Assembly (NCBI GenBank): GCA_902571335.1
Contig: CACGBT010000016.1
Coordinates: 1 to 33,354 of the forward strand
Reading direction: 5' to 3'
Length of the DNA stretch: 33,354 nucleotides
Origin: an uncultured Prochlorococcus sp.
GTDB lineage: Bacteria; Cyanobacteriota; Cyanobacteriia; PCC-6307; Cyanobiaceae
Below the pieces are notes generated by a model, which had not been told where the DNA came from, searched no databases, and worked only from the letters and a program-made list of their open reading frames with translations. Positions 10,301 to 18,448 of the stretch are shown piece after piece. How positions within the stretch are numbered: position 1 is the first letter of the stretch; each line of letters starts with the position of its first letter. A program made the position numbers and the translations under genes.

Positions 10301-10869
10301 AGCCAGCAAAACTCGTATCACCTATAAGCATTTCTCAGTTAGAAGAAACAAAAGATAGAACCAAAGTCTCTTTAGTTGGAATGATTCCTGATTTAAAGCA
10401 AATTACAACGAGAAAAGGAGATAGGATGGCTATAGTTCAGTTAGAAGATCTTTCTGGAAGTTGCGAAGCGATAGTTTTTCCTAAAACCTATGTAAGATTA
10501 TCAGAATTTCTTTTGACTGATACTAGATTGTTGGTGTGGGGAACAATAGATAAAAAAAGTGATAAGACTCAATTAATAATTGATGATTGTAGAGAAATAG
10601 ATAACCTTAAATTACTTATCATTAATCTTGAAAGTTCTCAAGCATCAGATGTAAGAGTACAAAATACCTTGAGAAACTGTTTAACTAAATTTAAACCAGA
10701 TAAAGATAGATGTGGAATCAAGATTCCAGTTTTAGCTGCAGTAAGAAATAAAAATAGTGTTACCTACGTTAAATTTGGAGAACAATTCTGTGTTGGAGAT
10801 ATTCAAGGCGCATGCAAATTATTAGAAGATAAATCATTCCAAGTTAATTTGAAATCCCTAGTTTCCTAG
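7372..10869 (+). CDS. dnaE: DNA polymerase III alpha subunit (replicative polymerase)
   Basis: DnaE is the catalytic subunit of the replicase, 1165 residues from ATG 7372; a TTG two codons upstream (7366) is the alternative. Order: PHP domain (about 4-220), C-family polymerase core with GPGRGSAAGS and catalytic D409/D411 in PDIDTDF, helix-hairpin-helix region, and a C-terminal OB-fold (about 1000-1080). All PHP metal ligands known from Thermus-type DnaE appear present: H7, H9, D16, H41, E66, H86, C141, D208 and H210. The gene is a single intact frame, with no split and no intein at EYCFNKSHSTAYG, where many cyanobacterial dnaE genes carry one. It ends 1 bp from the convergent PAM68-like gene. 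Confidence 0.97.
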   Translation: MAFVPLHNHSDYSLLDGASQISKIVDRACDLGMESIALTDHGVMYGVLDLVKKCKEKGIKPIIGNEMYVINGSIDDPQPKKEKRYHLVVLAKNHTGYKNLVKLTTISHLNGMRGRGIFSRPCIDKSLLSKYSEGLIVSTACLGGEIPQAILKGRLEVAEDIALWYKKLFADDFYLEIQDHGSIEDRIVNVELIKIGKKHQIKVIATNDAHYLSSMDVEAHDALLCVLTGKLISDEKRLRYTGTEYIKSESEMLELFKDHIDDESIIEAVNNTVEISQKVEEFDLFGNYRMPKFPINEDTDSFSFLTQLSNKGLLNRLKKNDLTEVDENYKKRLSSELKIIKDMGFPDYFLVVWDYIKFARDNSIPVGPGRGSAAGSLVAYALQITNIDPVEHGLLFERFLNPARKSMPDIDTDFCIDRRNEVIDYVTNRYGEDKVAQIITFNKMTSKAVLKDVARVLDIPYGEADKLAKLIPVVRGKPYKLNEMIDKNSPSQEFREKYINDNKVKKWVDLALRIEGTNKTYGVHAAGVVIASDPLDELVPLQRNNEGQIITQYSMDDIESLGLLKMDFLGLKNLTMIDKTVSLINQSTGRKINIDELPQNDGKTFELIGRGDLEGIFQLESSGMKQVVKDFKPNSLEDISSILALYRPGPLDAGLIPKFINRKNGNEKIDFPHPFIKSILTETYGIMVYQEQIMKIAQDLAGYSLGDADLLRRAMGKKKVSEMVKHRNIFVDGSMKKGVNEKLANDLFDQMVLFAEYCFNKSHSTAYGAVTYQTAFLKAHFPVAYMAALLSVNSGSSDKMQRYISNCYSMGIEVISPSINFSGVDFTIKNNQILFGLSAIKNLGDSAIRNIIENRNSFGTFKSLSDLCDRLPSNILNKRSLESLIHCGALDEFSNDNNRAQLLSDLEHVIEWASSRNRDRLSGQGNLFDSKEEFSNVAFSDSQLAKVDDYSLIEKLRLEKQLLGFYLSDHPLKHLTKPAKLVSPISISQLEETKDRTKVSLVGMIPDLKQITTRKGDRMAIVQLEDLSGSCEAIVFPKTYVRLSEFLLTDTRLLVWGTIDKKSDKTQLIIDDCREIDNLKLLIINLESSQASDVRVQNTLRNCLTKFKPDKDRCGIKIPVLAAVRNKNSVTYVKFGEQFCVGDIQGACKLLEDKSFQVNLKSLVS

Positions 10870-10870
10870 A

Positions 10871-11320
10871 TTAACTTTTATCCTCAAAATTTTGAGTAGC
10901 AGGTTTAAAGGCAGCTTTTGCACGTTGTATATTCATTGGAATATTTTCAATACCAAAAAAAGATCCAGGCTCCTTATCCCAACTAGCTGATAATATTCCA
11001 AAACTTAATCCTGCTAGACCTAACAAGAAAAACAAAGCTGAAATTGCAATTGTTGAGGAAGGAGGTATTTCAGCAATATTTCTTGTAACGATAATATAGC
11101 TTACAACAAATACTGACATGCCCATAATAGTAGGTATTCCTGCGGTGAAAAAAATTCTTCTTGCCATCCTATCAGCAACATATTTAGGGATCCCAGTTGA
11201 AGGTTTCTTTGGAGTAATAACAGTTTCTGATTTTTTTTCTATATTGGCAAATGCTGTTGACTTAGATATATTTTTGTTCTTTTTACTAATTATCTTTTTT
11301 TTTGATTGTTTTTTTTTCAT
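10871..11320 (-). CDS. PAM68-like photosystem II assembly protein (DUF3464)
   Basis: The 149-residue protein has a Lys-rich N-terminus, then IPKYVADRMARRIFFTAGIP, two membrane helices (about 56-78 and 89-110), and GLSFGILSASWDKEPGSFFG. That arrangement matches PAM68, a thylakoid factor needed for early photosystem II assembly and chlorophyll delivery to CP47. The acidic cluster of the plant protein is not obvious here, and function is inferred from the family. It follows rpsO by 9 bp on the same strand, as in other cyanobacteria, and converges on dnaE. Confidence 0.9.
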   Translation of the reverse strand: MKKKQSKKKIISKKNKNISKSTAFANIEKKSETVITPKKPSTGIPKYVADRMARRIFFTAGIPTIMGMSVFVVSYIIVTRNIAEIPPSSTIAISALFFLLGLAGLSFGILSASWDKEPGSFFGIENIPMNIQRAKAAFKPATQNFEDKS

Positions 11321-11329
11321 AGATGGAAA

Positions 11330-11599
11330 TCATCCTCTGATTCCAATTTTCTTAACTAAATCTTGATATTTTTGTGCATTTTTATCTTTTATATAAGTTA
11401 GTAATCTTTTTCTTTTGCCAATCATTTTTAATAATCCCTGTCTTGAGGCGAAATCATGAATGTTGCCTTGCAGGTGGTCACTTAGTTTCGAAATTCTTTT
11501 TGAGAGCATTGCAACTTGAACTTCTGCTGAACCGGTGTCAGTTGCATGAACTTGATGTGTTTTAATAAGCTCCTGTTTCTCAGCTGTATCTAATGACAT
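11330..11599 (-). CDS. rpsO: Ribosomal protein S15
   Basis: S15 binds the central domain of 16S rRNA early in 30S assembly and helps form an intersubunit bridge. The 89-residue length and the sequence [19 protein letters not shown], then [19 protein letters not shown], are diagnostic. It begins with ATG ([12 protein letters not shown]), 32 bp after ruvA and 9 bp before the PAM68-like gene, all on the minus strand. Confidence 0.98.
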   Translation of the reverse strand: MSLDTAEKQELIKTHQVHATDTGSAEVQVAMLSKRISKLSDHLQGNIHDFASRQGLLKMIGKRKRLLTYIKDKNAQKYQDLVKKIGIRG

Positions 11600-11631
11600 A
11601 AGATTAATATTCTTAAGACCATTCTACTACG

Positions 11632-12315
11632 TTATATGTCATTATTACTACTATCATTATCTAAATAATTCATAGCTACTTTCAACAAATGTTCAAATGA
11701 AATATTTTTTTCTTCTTTATTAGTTAATTCAATTTTTTTTGTTTCTTTAATGATATTTGGCAAAATACTGTTAATTTCTTTTTTAGTATAATTTAAAGAC
11801 TTTAAGGTTAACTGAAGATCGAGTAGTATTTTATTAAATTCATTATTATCTATAAATTCTTCTTTATTTTTCTCTTCCACAATATTAAATTCATTTTTAA
11901 ATTTATTTTTTAATTCTAAAATTAACCTTTCAGTCATTTTTTGACCTATGCCAGGCACTGAACCAATTAATTTTTTGTTTTGTGTATTAATTGCATTTAT
12001 AATTTCATTAATAGAAAATTTATTTAATAACCCCATACCAATTTGAGATCCAATACCTCTAATATTTAAAATTTGAATAAAGAAATTCTTCTGGTCTTTG
12101 GATGCAAATCCAAATAATAAATCTGTATCTTCTTTCTTGATATGTTTTATCCAAAGAGTAATATTCGTATTAGATTCGTTATTTGTTTTTAATTTATTAA
12201 AAAAAGACTCAAGTATTTGAATTTCGTAGCCTAATCCTTTGCAATTTATTAAAACAAAATATTTTTGATTGGTTTGCCAAAATTCAACGATTTCTCCAGT
12301 GATCCAACTAATCAA
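11632..12315 (-). CDS. ruvA: Holliday junction branch-migration protein RuvA
   Basis: RuvA tetramers hold four-way junctions and load the RuvB motor during recombinational repair. The 227-residue product begins MISWITGEIVEFW (OB-fold domain I), then shows two helix-hairpin-helix motifs, LNIRGIGSQIGMGLL and SVPGIGQKMTERLILELKNKF, and a C-terminal RuvB-binding domain after an Asn/Lys/Glu-rich linker. It is somewhat longer than the E. coli protein (203) because of that linker. The start is TTG at 12315, directly abutting the stop of the upstream glycine-zipper gene, so coupled translation is likely. Confidence 0.94.
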   Translation of the reverse strand: MISWITGEIVEFWQTNQKYFVLINCKGLGYEIQILESFFNKLKTNNESNTNITLWIKHIKKEDTDLLFGFASKDQKNFFIQILNIRGIGSQIGMGLLNKFSINEIINAINTQNKKLIGSVPGIGQKMTERLILELKNKFKNEFNIVEEKNKEEFIDNNEFNKILLDLQLTLKSLNYTKKEINSILPNIIKETKKIELTNKEEKNISFEHLLKVAMNYLDNDSSNNDI

Positions 12316-12678
12316 TTAACAACCATCCACTTTATTACCAATAGCTGCTCCGGTAACTGCACCCAGCGGAACTGCAAACCAACGTCCCTCTTTTCTTGAA
12401 ATAGCACCACCTAATCCTCCTCCAAGTAATGCACCAGCTATCTTCCCATCAGTGCAGTTATCATTTTTAATATTATTCGCTCTTGATCCTCCTGATCCTC
12501 CACAAGGTATTTCTACATCAACTTCATAACTTTTTACGTAACCAGGACTTGATTTCGTTCCAGGAATATATTCTTCTCTGTATTCAGTTCTGGTACATGT
12601 TACCGATTTTGGTGTAGTAGCATAAACTTTAAGAGCTGGAGAGAAACAAAGCAAAAAAGCTAAATAGAAAAATTTCAC
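12316..12678 (-). CDS. Secreted/lipid-associated glycine-zipper protein, unknown function
   Basis: This 120-residue protein has a likely signal peptide (about 1-20, MKFFYLAFLLCFSPALKVYA), a Cys-containing middle part with a Tyr/Glu-rich repeat-like stretch, and a C-terminal glycine zipper: IAGALLGGGLGGAISRKEG, then VPLGAVTGAAIGNK. Glycine zippers of this kind occur in outer-membrane or cell-envelope proteins. There are four cysteines after the signal peptide, at 28, 59, 74 and 120, that could form disulfides in the periplasm. I recognise no named family. It directly abuts ruvA and lies 23 bp after the permease gene, so it may share their transcript. Confidence 0.85.
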   Translation of the reverse strand: MKFFYLAFLLCFSPALKVYATTPKSVTCTRTEYREEYIPGTKSSPGYVKSYEVDVEIPCGGSGGSRANNIKNDNCTDGKIAGALLGGGLGGAISRKEGRWFAVPLGAVTGAAIGNKVDGC

Positions 12679-12701
12679 TGTAATACTTATTTTTTTATAT
12701 T

Positions 12702-13592
12702 CTATGTCTTTTTTGTTGATTTGGTAGTAGATATAATAGTTCCTAATAAAACTAGTGAAGCACCTAATACAAAATTTATATTTATCATTTCACTAAAAAA
12801 CAAAATCCCCCAAATTGATCCGAATAAAACTTGTAAATAGTTAATTGTTGAAGCTTCAGAAGCAGGTAAATTTTTTAATCCTATAGTTAAGAAGGTTTGA
12901 CCTAATTGAGTAAATAAGCCAATACCAATTATCCAAACTAATTCATTCCAATTTGGGGTAACCCAGTTGATCACTACAATTGGCAATAAAGTTATAAATG
13001 AAACAAGTGGAAAATATTCAATAATTACATAAACATTTTCAGTAAATGAAAGTTTCTTAACTGTTACGTAAGCCAATGCAGTGCAGATTGCTCCAATAAA
13101 TGCTATCGAAATCGAAATATTTTCAATTTCAACGTTTATATTTGATAATTGACTTGGATTTAATATTACTAATATTCCAATCCAGCCAATAATTAAAGAA
13201 AATATTATATTACGAGTTATTTTTTCGTTTATAAATATGCCAGCAAATATAGATATAAAAATAGGATAGGTGTACTGAATTACGGTAGATATGCTAAGAG
13301 GCATGTTTCTTATCGCATAAAAGATACAAACTAAAGCTAAAGTTCCTAAAAAACCTCTTAATATAAGTAATGGTCTATTTTTGCCCCAAGGATTAATATT
13401 TTTTAGATTAATTATGAATAATGTAATCATTAAACTTATCAATGATCTAAATAAAACTAATTCATAAACAGGTATCCTTTTATCAATATTTTTTACGCAC
13501 AAAGTCATCAAACTGAAGAAGAATGAGGCAAATACTAAATTAAATTTATTTAATGAATTAATTTTTTTTTCTAAATCTTTGATAATTATCAT
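12702..13592 (-). CDS. DMT-superfamily (EamA) permease
   Basis: The 296-residue protein contains about ten hydrophobic segments arranged as two EamA repeats, beginning with FNLVFASFFFSLMTLCVK and with the first repeat ending near NEKITRNIIFSLIIGWIGIL. GFLGTLALVCIFYAIRNMPLS and PASEASTINYLQVLFGSIWG are typical of the drug/metabolite transporter superfamily. It is likely an inner-membrane exporter of small metabolites or amino acids; the substrate is unknown. It heads a minus-strand cluster leading to ruvA and rpsO and is divergent from dnaG. Confidence 0.9.
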   Translation of the reverse strand: MIIIKDLEKKINSLNKFNLVFASFFFSLMTLCVKNIDKRIPVYELVLFRSLISLMITLFIINLKNINPWGKNRPLLILRGFLGTLALVCIFYAIRNMPLSISTVIQYTYPIFISIFAGIFINEKITRNIIFSLIIGWIGILVILNPSQLSNINVEIENISISIAFIGAICTALAYVTVKKLSFTENVYVIIEYFPLVSFITLLPIVVINWVTPNWNELVWIIGIGLFTQLGQTFLTIGLKNLPASEASTINYLQVLFGSIWGILFFSEMININFVLGASLVLLGTIISTTKSTKKT

Positions 13593-13651
13593 TTTTTAAA
13601 ATAGTTTTATTGTGAAATTAAGTAGATTCTTTTTTGATTTTGACCTATAAC

Positions 13652-13671
13652 AAATAAATCATTATTTATTT
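13652..13671. other. AT-only inverted repeat upstream of dnaG
   Basis: AAATAAAT (13652-13659) and ATTTATTT (13664-13671) form a perfect 8 bp inverted repeat with a 4-base loop, 16 bp before the dnaG start in the 95 bp divergent gap. All-AT repeats arise by chance in such DNA, so a role is uncertain. Confidence 0.3.
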
Positions 13672-13687
13672 TTCGATAATAATCTCA

Positions 13688-15721
13688 ATGGTTCATTCTA
13701 TAAACCCAAGAACTGTTCAAGAGGTTAAAGAAAAAGCAGATATTGTTGACGTTATATCTGAACATATTGTTCTTAAGAAGAAAGGCAAGGAATTTGTTGG
13801 GATTTGTCCTTTTCATGATGATACTAAGCCCTCTATGACAGTATCACCAAATAAGCAGTTCTATTATTGTTTTTCTTGTGGAGCTGGTGGTAACTCTATT
13901 AAATTTTTAATGGAATTTACTCGCGCAAATTTTTCTGATGTTGTACTTTCTCTTGCTAAGAAGAATAATATTAATGTTGAATATCTTGAGGGTCCCCAAG
14001 TAGAAGCTTATAAAAAACAATTATCTAGAAAAGAAGAACTTTATAAAATATTAAGAGTCACTAAAAACTGGTTTAAGTCTCAATTAAATAATTCTCTAGG
14101 TGTTGAAGCTATGAAATATTTAACATCCAAAAGAAACCTGAGTAATAAAATTATTGATGACTTTGAATTAGGTTTTGCCCCAAATTCATGGAATGATTTA
14201 TTTAACTATCTATCCAAGGTAGAAAAATTTCCTATTAATCTAATATTGGCTTCAGGTCTTGCAATTTCTAAAGATAATTCTGACAAGATTTATGATCGTT
14301 TTAGAAATAGATTAATCGTTCCAATACATGATATGCAGGGACGTGTAGTTGCCTTTGGTGGAAGATCTCTTGATGGACAGGAACCCAAATATCTTAATTC
14401 TCCTGAATCAGAGATATTTGAAAAAGGGAAAATGTTGTTTGCATTTGAAAAAGCATCTAGCAATATAAGAAAAAGAGATAAAGCTATTATTGTTGAAGGT
14501 TACTTTGATGTAATTGCTCTTCATTCAAAAGGTATTTCTAATTCTGTAGCTTCACTCGGTACCGCATTAAATAAGTATCAAATTTCTCAATTATGTAGAT
14601 GTACAGATAATAAAAATATAGTTTTGAATTTTGATTCTGATAATGCAGGAATATTAGCTACTAAAAGAGTAATAAATGAAGTCGAAAGCTTATCTCTCCA
14701 TGATCAAATTAATCTTAAGATACTTCAACTTAATGGTTTTAAAGATCCTGACGAATTTTTGAATAGTCATACTCGAGATGATTATTTTAATTTAATTGAT
14801 AATTCATCCTTTTGGATTGATTGGGAAATTGATCAGATCTTTATAGATAAAGATTTGACTAAGTCTGAAAATTTCCAGAATGTTATTTCTTCATTGGTGA
14901 AATTGTTGAGTAAATTACCTCAATCTTCAACAAGAACGCATTACTTACAAAAAGTCTCCGAACGATTGAGTAAAGGTCAAGCAAGGTTAGCTATACAGTT
15001 TGAACAAGATTTACGAAGTCAAGTTAAGGGATTTCGTTGGCACGGTAGATCAAAAAAATTTGAACAACCAAATGAAATTTCTAGACGTGAAAAAAATGAA
15101 TCTGAGATAATTTTTTATTATTTGCATTGTCCTGATCTTCGGCTTTTTATTCGCGATGAATTTCTCAAAAGAGAAATTAATGGTTTTAATACTAAATATA
15201 TTCAAAATTTATGGGAAACTATTTCAAAAATTGAACAAAATAATTTAGGTTTAAATTATTTAATTGAATTAAAACAATCTAATAGTCAAATTCTTCAAAA
15301 AGAGTTTTTTGCCATTAATTTAATTTCACTCCTGCCTGACTACTTAGCTCTTAATAATCCTGATTCATCAAATAAAATTAATAATTTTGTTAATCCAAAT
15401 GAGTTGTTTTTAACATTGCTTAGTAATCCCAAAGATAATTTACTTGGAACTTTATCATTACTTGAGAAATATAATTCTCTTAAAAGATGTAGACACTTAA
15501 TCGAATCTTGGGGATCTCAAAGATTAAAAACTTTAGAAAATTGTATTTCTATCTTGATTGATAATCCTTCTTCAGGTTCTTCAAATACAAATAAAGAGAT
15601 AGATGATCTTTTTAAGGATTTAAACTCAGATGCTATAAAATTTCAGGAATTATATTATGTAGAAAGGCAACATATTAATTTTTTAGATAATCAACGTTGT
15701 GGCAATTTTATCGCTAGTTAA
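13688..15721 (+). CDS. dnaG: DNA primase
   Basis: DnaG lays RNA primers for leading and lagging strand replication. The 677-residue protein has the N-terminal zinc ribbon with ligands C40, H43, C61 and C64 in CPFHDDTKPS and YYCFSCGAGG, a primase core with a TOPRIM fold (E270 in VEGYFDV; D316 and D318 in NFDSDNAG), and a C-terminal DnaB-binding region. ATG at 13688 (MVHSINPRTVQEVK) matches the family. It stands alone, divergent from the permease gene and convergent with the HExxH gene. Together with dnaE it places two replisome genes in the window, though unlinked in transcription. Confidence 0.97.
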   Translation: MVHSINPRTVQEVKEKADIVDVISEHIVLKKKGKEFVGICPFHDDTKPSMTVSPNKQFYYCFSCGAGGNSIKFLMEFTRANFSDVVLSLAKKNNINVEYLEGPQVEAYKKQLSRKEELYKILRVTKNWFKSQLNNSLGVEAMKYLTSKRNLSNKIIDDFELGFAPNSWNDLFNYLSKVEKFPINLILASGLAISKDNSDKIYDRFRNRLIVPIHDMQGRVVAFGGRSLDGQEPKYLNSPESEIFEKGKMLFAFEKASSNIRKRDKAIIVEGYFDVIALHSKGISNSVASLGTALNKYQISQLCRCTDNKNIVLNFDSDNAGILATKRVINEVESLSLHDQINLKILQLNGFKDPDEFLNSHTRDDYFNLIDNSSFWIDWEIDQIFIDKDLTKSENFQNVISSLVKLLSKLPQSSTRTHYLQKVSERLSKGQARLAIQFEQDLRSQVKGFRWHGRSKKFEQPNEISRREKNESEIIFYYLHCPDLRLFIRDEFLKREINGFNTKYIQNLWETISKIEQNNLGLNYLIELKQSNSQILQKEFFAINLISLLPDYLALNNPDSSNKINNFVNPNELFLTLLSNPKDNLLGTLSLLEKYNSLKRCRHLIESWGSQRLKTLENCISILIDNPSSGSSNTNKEIDDLFKDLNSDAIKFQELYYVERQHINFLDNQRCGNFIAS

Positions 15722-15737
15722 TATAAAAAATTTTAAT

Positions 15738-16205
15738 TTATAGGCAGTATTTTTTAATCAAGTTTTTAACTTTTTTGGGTTTATCTTCAAGAACATAAGC
15801 TTCTACTTCTTTAGCATAAGTCCCAGAAAAATTTGAACTAGAGAACTCTAATGCTTTTCTTTTACTTTGATGCAATTTGCTTTCTAATTTTTTTATATCC
15901 CCTATTATTTTATTGTTATTACATTTTTGTATCGCATGAGTTGCTTCGTGTCTTAATGCTTTTCTTATCGCCCTTTCTGTTTTGAAGTTATCTTTATTTG
16001 GGCTTTGTTTTTTACTTCTATAATTTGTTTTCCTTTTTGCATTTTCAGTACATATTATTATTTTATTTTCTTTAAAATTATGTAGCCCTTTTATTTCTTT
16101 GTTTAATAGACATTCAATTTTATTTTCTTCAACTATGTAGTTTGCTTTCATTAATAAGTGAAGAATCTCTTTATCTAATTTGCTCAAAAATAATATAAAT
16201 TCCAT
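15738..16205 (-). CDS. Putative HExxH zinc metallopeptidase, M76/ATP23-like
   Basis: The 155-residue protein carries HEATH (H86, E87, H90), a zinc metalloprotease motif, within LRHEATHAIQKC. Upstream NKIIICTEN and downstream AKEVEAYVLE (E133/E135 as possible third ligand) with a final Cys resemble the layout of ATP23 (peptidase M76): a Cys-Glx-Asn strand, HExxHAxxxC, then an E-x-x-A segment. No signal peptide or clear membrane helix is visible. It starts 10 bp after the umuC stop, so it is the third gene of the umuDC operon and probably damage-inducible. Substrate unknown; a damage-linked protease role is inference. It could be inactive or bind zinc structurally. Confidence 0.8.
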   Translation of the reverse strand: MEFILFLSKLDKEILHLLMKANYIVEENKIECLLNKEIKGLHNFKENKIIICTENAKRKTNYRSKKQSPNKDNFKTERAIRKALRHEATHAIQKCNNNKIIGDIKKLESKLHQSKRKALEFSSSNFSGTYAKEVEAYVLEDKPKKVKNLIKKYCL

Positions 16206-16215
16206 TCTATTTTGT

Positions 16216-17502
16216 TTACTTTACTATAGTTGGGATTTGTTCTATATCAGTTGTAGATGAGCGACTTAAGAAATTCTTATTCATCTTCCAACTTTGTGGA
16301 TTTTTTGTAATGGCCCATGTAATTGCATTGTTATTAAATTTTTTATTTAATAAATCAATCGTTTTCATAAGATTTGTTGATTTTTTTAAGACTTTCTGAG
16401 ATTTGTAATTGATAACTGATTGCTGTAAATATTCGCTATTTGTTAAATCCTGCATCAAAACACCAGCTTTTGAGAATTTGTATTCGGGATTATAAATTTC
16501 TTTAGATAATTCAACTACTATTTTTAAAATATTGTTTGTGTCATCTGTTGCATTTGTAAGTTTTCTATGAGCACTTCTTTGATAATTTTGACTTGAATAT
16601 TTACTGGTTCTAGCAAATACTCTAATATTAGATGATTGCAAATTCTGACTTCTCATTTTTTCAGAGGCTTTTATTGCGTGAGTTGCCAGTGCTTGAGTTA
16701 AGTCTGTTAATTTTGTGATAGGCGTGCCGAAACTCCTGCTCACCTGAATTTCTTTTTTTGATTTCTTGTTTTTTTCTATGGGCAGGCATCTATGGCCTTT
16801 CAGTTCTAATTGCAGTCTTTTCCCTACAATGCCTAATTTCTTAATGATTTCATTTTCTTCCATGTCTCTTAGTTCTCTCGCATTTTTAATACCTTTACTT
16901 TGCAACCAATTAGAGGTTTGTTTCCCGACTCCCCATATATTATCTACACTAATTATTTTCAAATAATTATTCTCATTTTCGGTTCTAGCTAGATCAAATA
17001 TTCCAGCTGAATAATCAATATTTTTAGCTAGTTTATTAGCTATTTTTGCTCTTACTTTATTTTCTCCTATTCCTACTGTTATGGTAATCCCTAGATTCTG
17101 ATATATTAATGATCTTATGCTTCTTGCCCAAGGATATAGATTTTCATCATTAGGTCTAGAAATCGAGACGAATGCTTCATCAATAGAATAAATTTCTATC
17201 TGTTCACAGTAGTTTTTCAGTAAATTCATTAGTCTTCTGCTCATATCCCCATAAAGCGAGTAGTTTGAGCTTAAGACTGCTACATCTAATTTATTTAGTC
17301 TTTCTTTGACCTTAAAATACGGAGTTCCCATTTTAATTTTTAAAGCTCGCGCTTCAGGGCTTCTTGCAATGATACATCCGTCATTATTAGATAAAATTAC
17401 TACTGGTTTATTTCTCAAATGAGGATTAATATTTTGTTCACATGACGCGTAAAAATTATTAGCATCTATAAGAGCTATTGCATTAATATTTGAAATTCTC
17501 AT
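16216..17502 (-). CDS. umuC: DNA polymerase V catalytic subunit, Y-family
   Basis: UmuC, activated by processed UmuD, copies past lesions that block the replicase, at the cost of mutations. The 428-residue product has the Y-family palm motifs IALIDANNFYASCEQ (D13) and YSIDEAFVS (D108, E109), the helix-hairpin-helix region (VDNIWGVGKQTSNWL), the little finger, and a UmuC-type C-terminal tail. Length matches E. coli UmuC (422) rather than DinB. Its ATG overlaps the umuD stop as ATGA, implying coupled translation. The HExxH gene follows after 10 bp. Confidence 0.96.
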   Translation of the reverse strand: MRISNINAIALIDANNFYASCEQNINPHLRNKPVVILSNNDGCIIARSPEARALKIKMGTPYFKVKERLNKLDVAVLSSNYSLYGDMSRRLMNLLKNYCEQIEIYSIDEAFVSISRPNDENLYPWARSIRSLIYQNLGITITVGIGENKVRAKIANKLAKNIDYSAGIFDLARTENENNYLKIISVDNIWGVGKQTSNWLQSKGIKNARELRDMEENEIIKKLGIVGKRLQLELKGHRCLPIEKNKKSKKEIQVSRSFGTPITKLTDLTQALATHAIKASEKMRSQNLQSSNIRVFARTSKYSSQNYQRSAHRKLTNATDDTNNILKIVVELSKEIYNPEYKFSKAGVLMQDLTNSEYLQQSVINYKSQKVLKKSTNLMKTIDLLNKKFNNNAITWAITKNPQSWKMNKNFLSRSSTTDIEQIPTIVK

Positions 17503-17915
17503 AAATAGCTATGTATTGAATAAATAACAACCCCCCATACCTGTACATCAATATGGTTTTTAAATCTAAAATCAGGATAATTATGATTTTCTGATTTTAA
17601 ATATAATTCATTATTTTTTATAGATAATCTTTTTATTGTAAATTCTCCGTCTATCATTGCAATAATGATATTCCCTGGCCTGGCTGTTAAGCTCTTGTCT
17701 ACTATTATTAAATCTTTATCTTTAATTCCTGCATTTATCATTGAGTCACCTTTAACTCTAAGAAAAAAAGTGCTAAACGGATTAGATATTAAATGTTCGT
17801 TTAAATCAATATTTTCTTCTGTATAGTCATCTGCAGGAGAAGGAAACCCTGCTGATACCGAATCAGTTAATAAGGGGATTTTAAATTTTTTAGTAGTTGA
17901 ATCAAAAGAGTACAA
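17499..17915 (-). CDS. umuD: UmuD, self-cleaving S24 peptidase subunit of Pol V
   Basis: UmuD cleaves itself when RecA filaments form, and UmuD' then joins UmuC. The 138-residue protein has a cleavage site at A22-G23 (VSAGFPSPADDY), the catalytic serine S58 in GDSM and lysine K95 in FTIKRL, as in E. coli UmuD. There is no helix-turn-helix, so it is not LexA. Translation begins at TTG 17915 (MYSFDSTTKKFK). A LexA-like inverted repeat at 17926-17943 lies 10 bp upstream of the start codon, overlapping the likely -10 box. It leads umuD-umuC-HExxH. Confidence 0.96.
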   Translation of the reverse strand: MYSFDSTTKKFKIPLLTDSVSAGFPSPADDYTEENIDLNEHLISNPFSTFFLRVKGDSMINAGIKDKDLIIVDKSLTARPGNIIIAMIDGEFTIKRLSIKNNELYLKSENHNYPDFRFKNHIDVQVWGVVIYSIHSYL

Positions 17916-17925
17916 GGCTAAATTG

Positions 17926-17943
17926 ATAGTATATATGTACTAT
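17926..17943. promoter_or_regulatory. LexA-like SOS box in the umuD promoter
   Basis: ATAGTA (17926-17931) and TACTAT (17938-17943) form a perfect inverted repeat with a 6 bp spacer. The core AGTATATATGTACT (17928-17941) matches the cyanobacterial LexA consensus AGTACWNWTGTACT at 13 of 14 positions. On the minus strand it covers a -10 like TATACT (17928-17933), with TTGATT (17952-17957) 18 bp upstream as -35, so repressor binding would block transcription. The predicted start leaves only about 6 nt before the TTG codon. Confidence 0.8.
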
Positions 17944-18012
17944 ATAACAAAAATCAAAAAATAGTTAGTTATTAAACTTTTATAGATTAATTTTAGATTG
18001 AATCTAATCTTT

Positions 18013-18429
18013 TTAAGAACGATGGTAAGGGGAGTTGCTAGATATAGAAATAGCTCTATAGATTTGCTCGATTAGGATTAATCTAGCTAATTCATGAGGA
18101 AAAGTTAAAGGAGACAGGCTTAGTACAAGATCTGAATTTTCTTTTATATCTGAACTAACTCCATCAGTATCACCAATTAAGAAATTAATTTTTTTATTTT
18201 TATAATTCAAGAGTAAGGCACATAGTTCAACTGAATTAAACTGTTTTCCTTCTTCACTAAGGCAGATAATAATATTGTTATTGGATCTAAGATTATTTAA
18301 ATTAAAAGTCTTTAACTCATTAATGATAAGTTCAGGCATTCTTTTTTTGTATTGATTAATTCCATCTCTAATCCAAAGTTTCTTTATTTTGCCGATAGCA
18401 TAAATTGCTAATCTATTACTCTGAAGCAT
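18013..18429 (-). CDS. rlmH: 23S rRNA pseudouridine-1915 N3-methyltransferase
   Basis: RlmH methylates pseudouridine 1915 in helix 69 of 23S rRNA on assembled ribosomes. The 138-residue SPOUT protein ends [30 protein letters not shown], which is near-diagnostic for the family. The SAM-binding loop here is [12 protein letters not shown], slightly changed from the usual IGG-like form. It starts at ATG 18429 ([17 protein letters not shown]), 19 bp after an unrelated hypothetical gene and upstream of the umuD promoter on the same strand. Confidence 0.95.
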   Translation of the reverse strand: MLQSNRLAIYAIGKIKKLWIRDGINQYKKRMPELIINELKTFNLNNLRSNNNIIICLSEEGKQFNSVELCALLLNYKNKKINFLIGDTDGVSSDIKENSDLVLSLSPLTFPHELARLILIEQIYRAISISSNSPYHRS

Positions 18430-18448
18430 AAGTAAATATTAAAACTAA

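Noticed and set aside
11118..11366. Open frame opposite the PAM68-like and rpsO genes
   Set aside because: It is the antisense of two well-conserved genes and its composition mirrors them.
17499..17915. umuD as the LexA repressor
   Set aside because: It has the S24 peptidase residues but no DNA-binding helix-turn-helix, is short, and is fused to umuC by overlap.
17991..18012. Terminator hairpin after rlmH (TTAGAT/ATCTAA)
   Set aside because: Only 6 bp, all but two pairs AT, and no T run follows on the minus strand.
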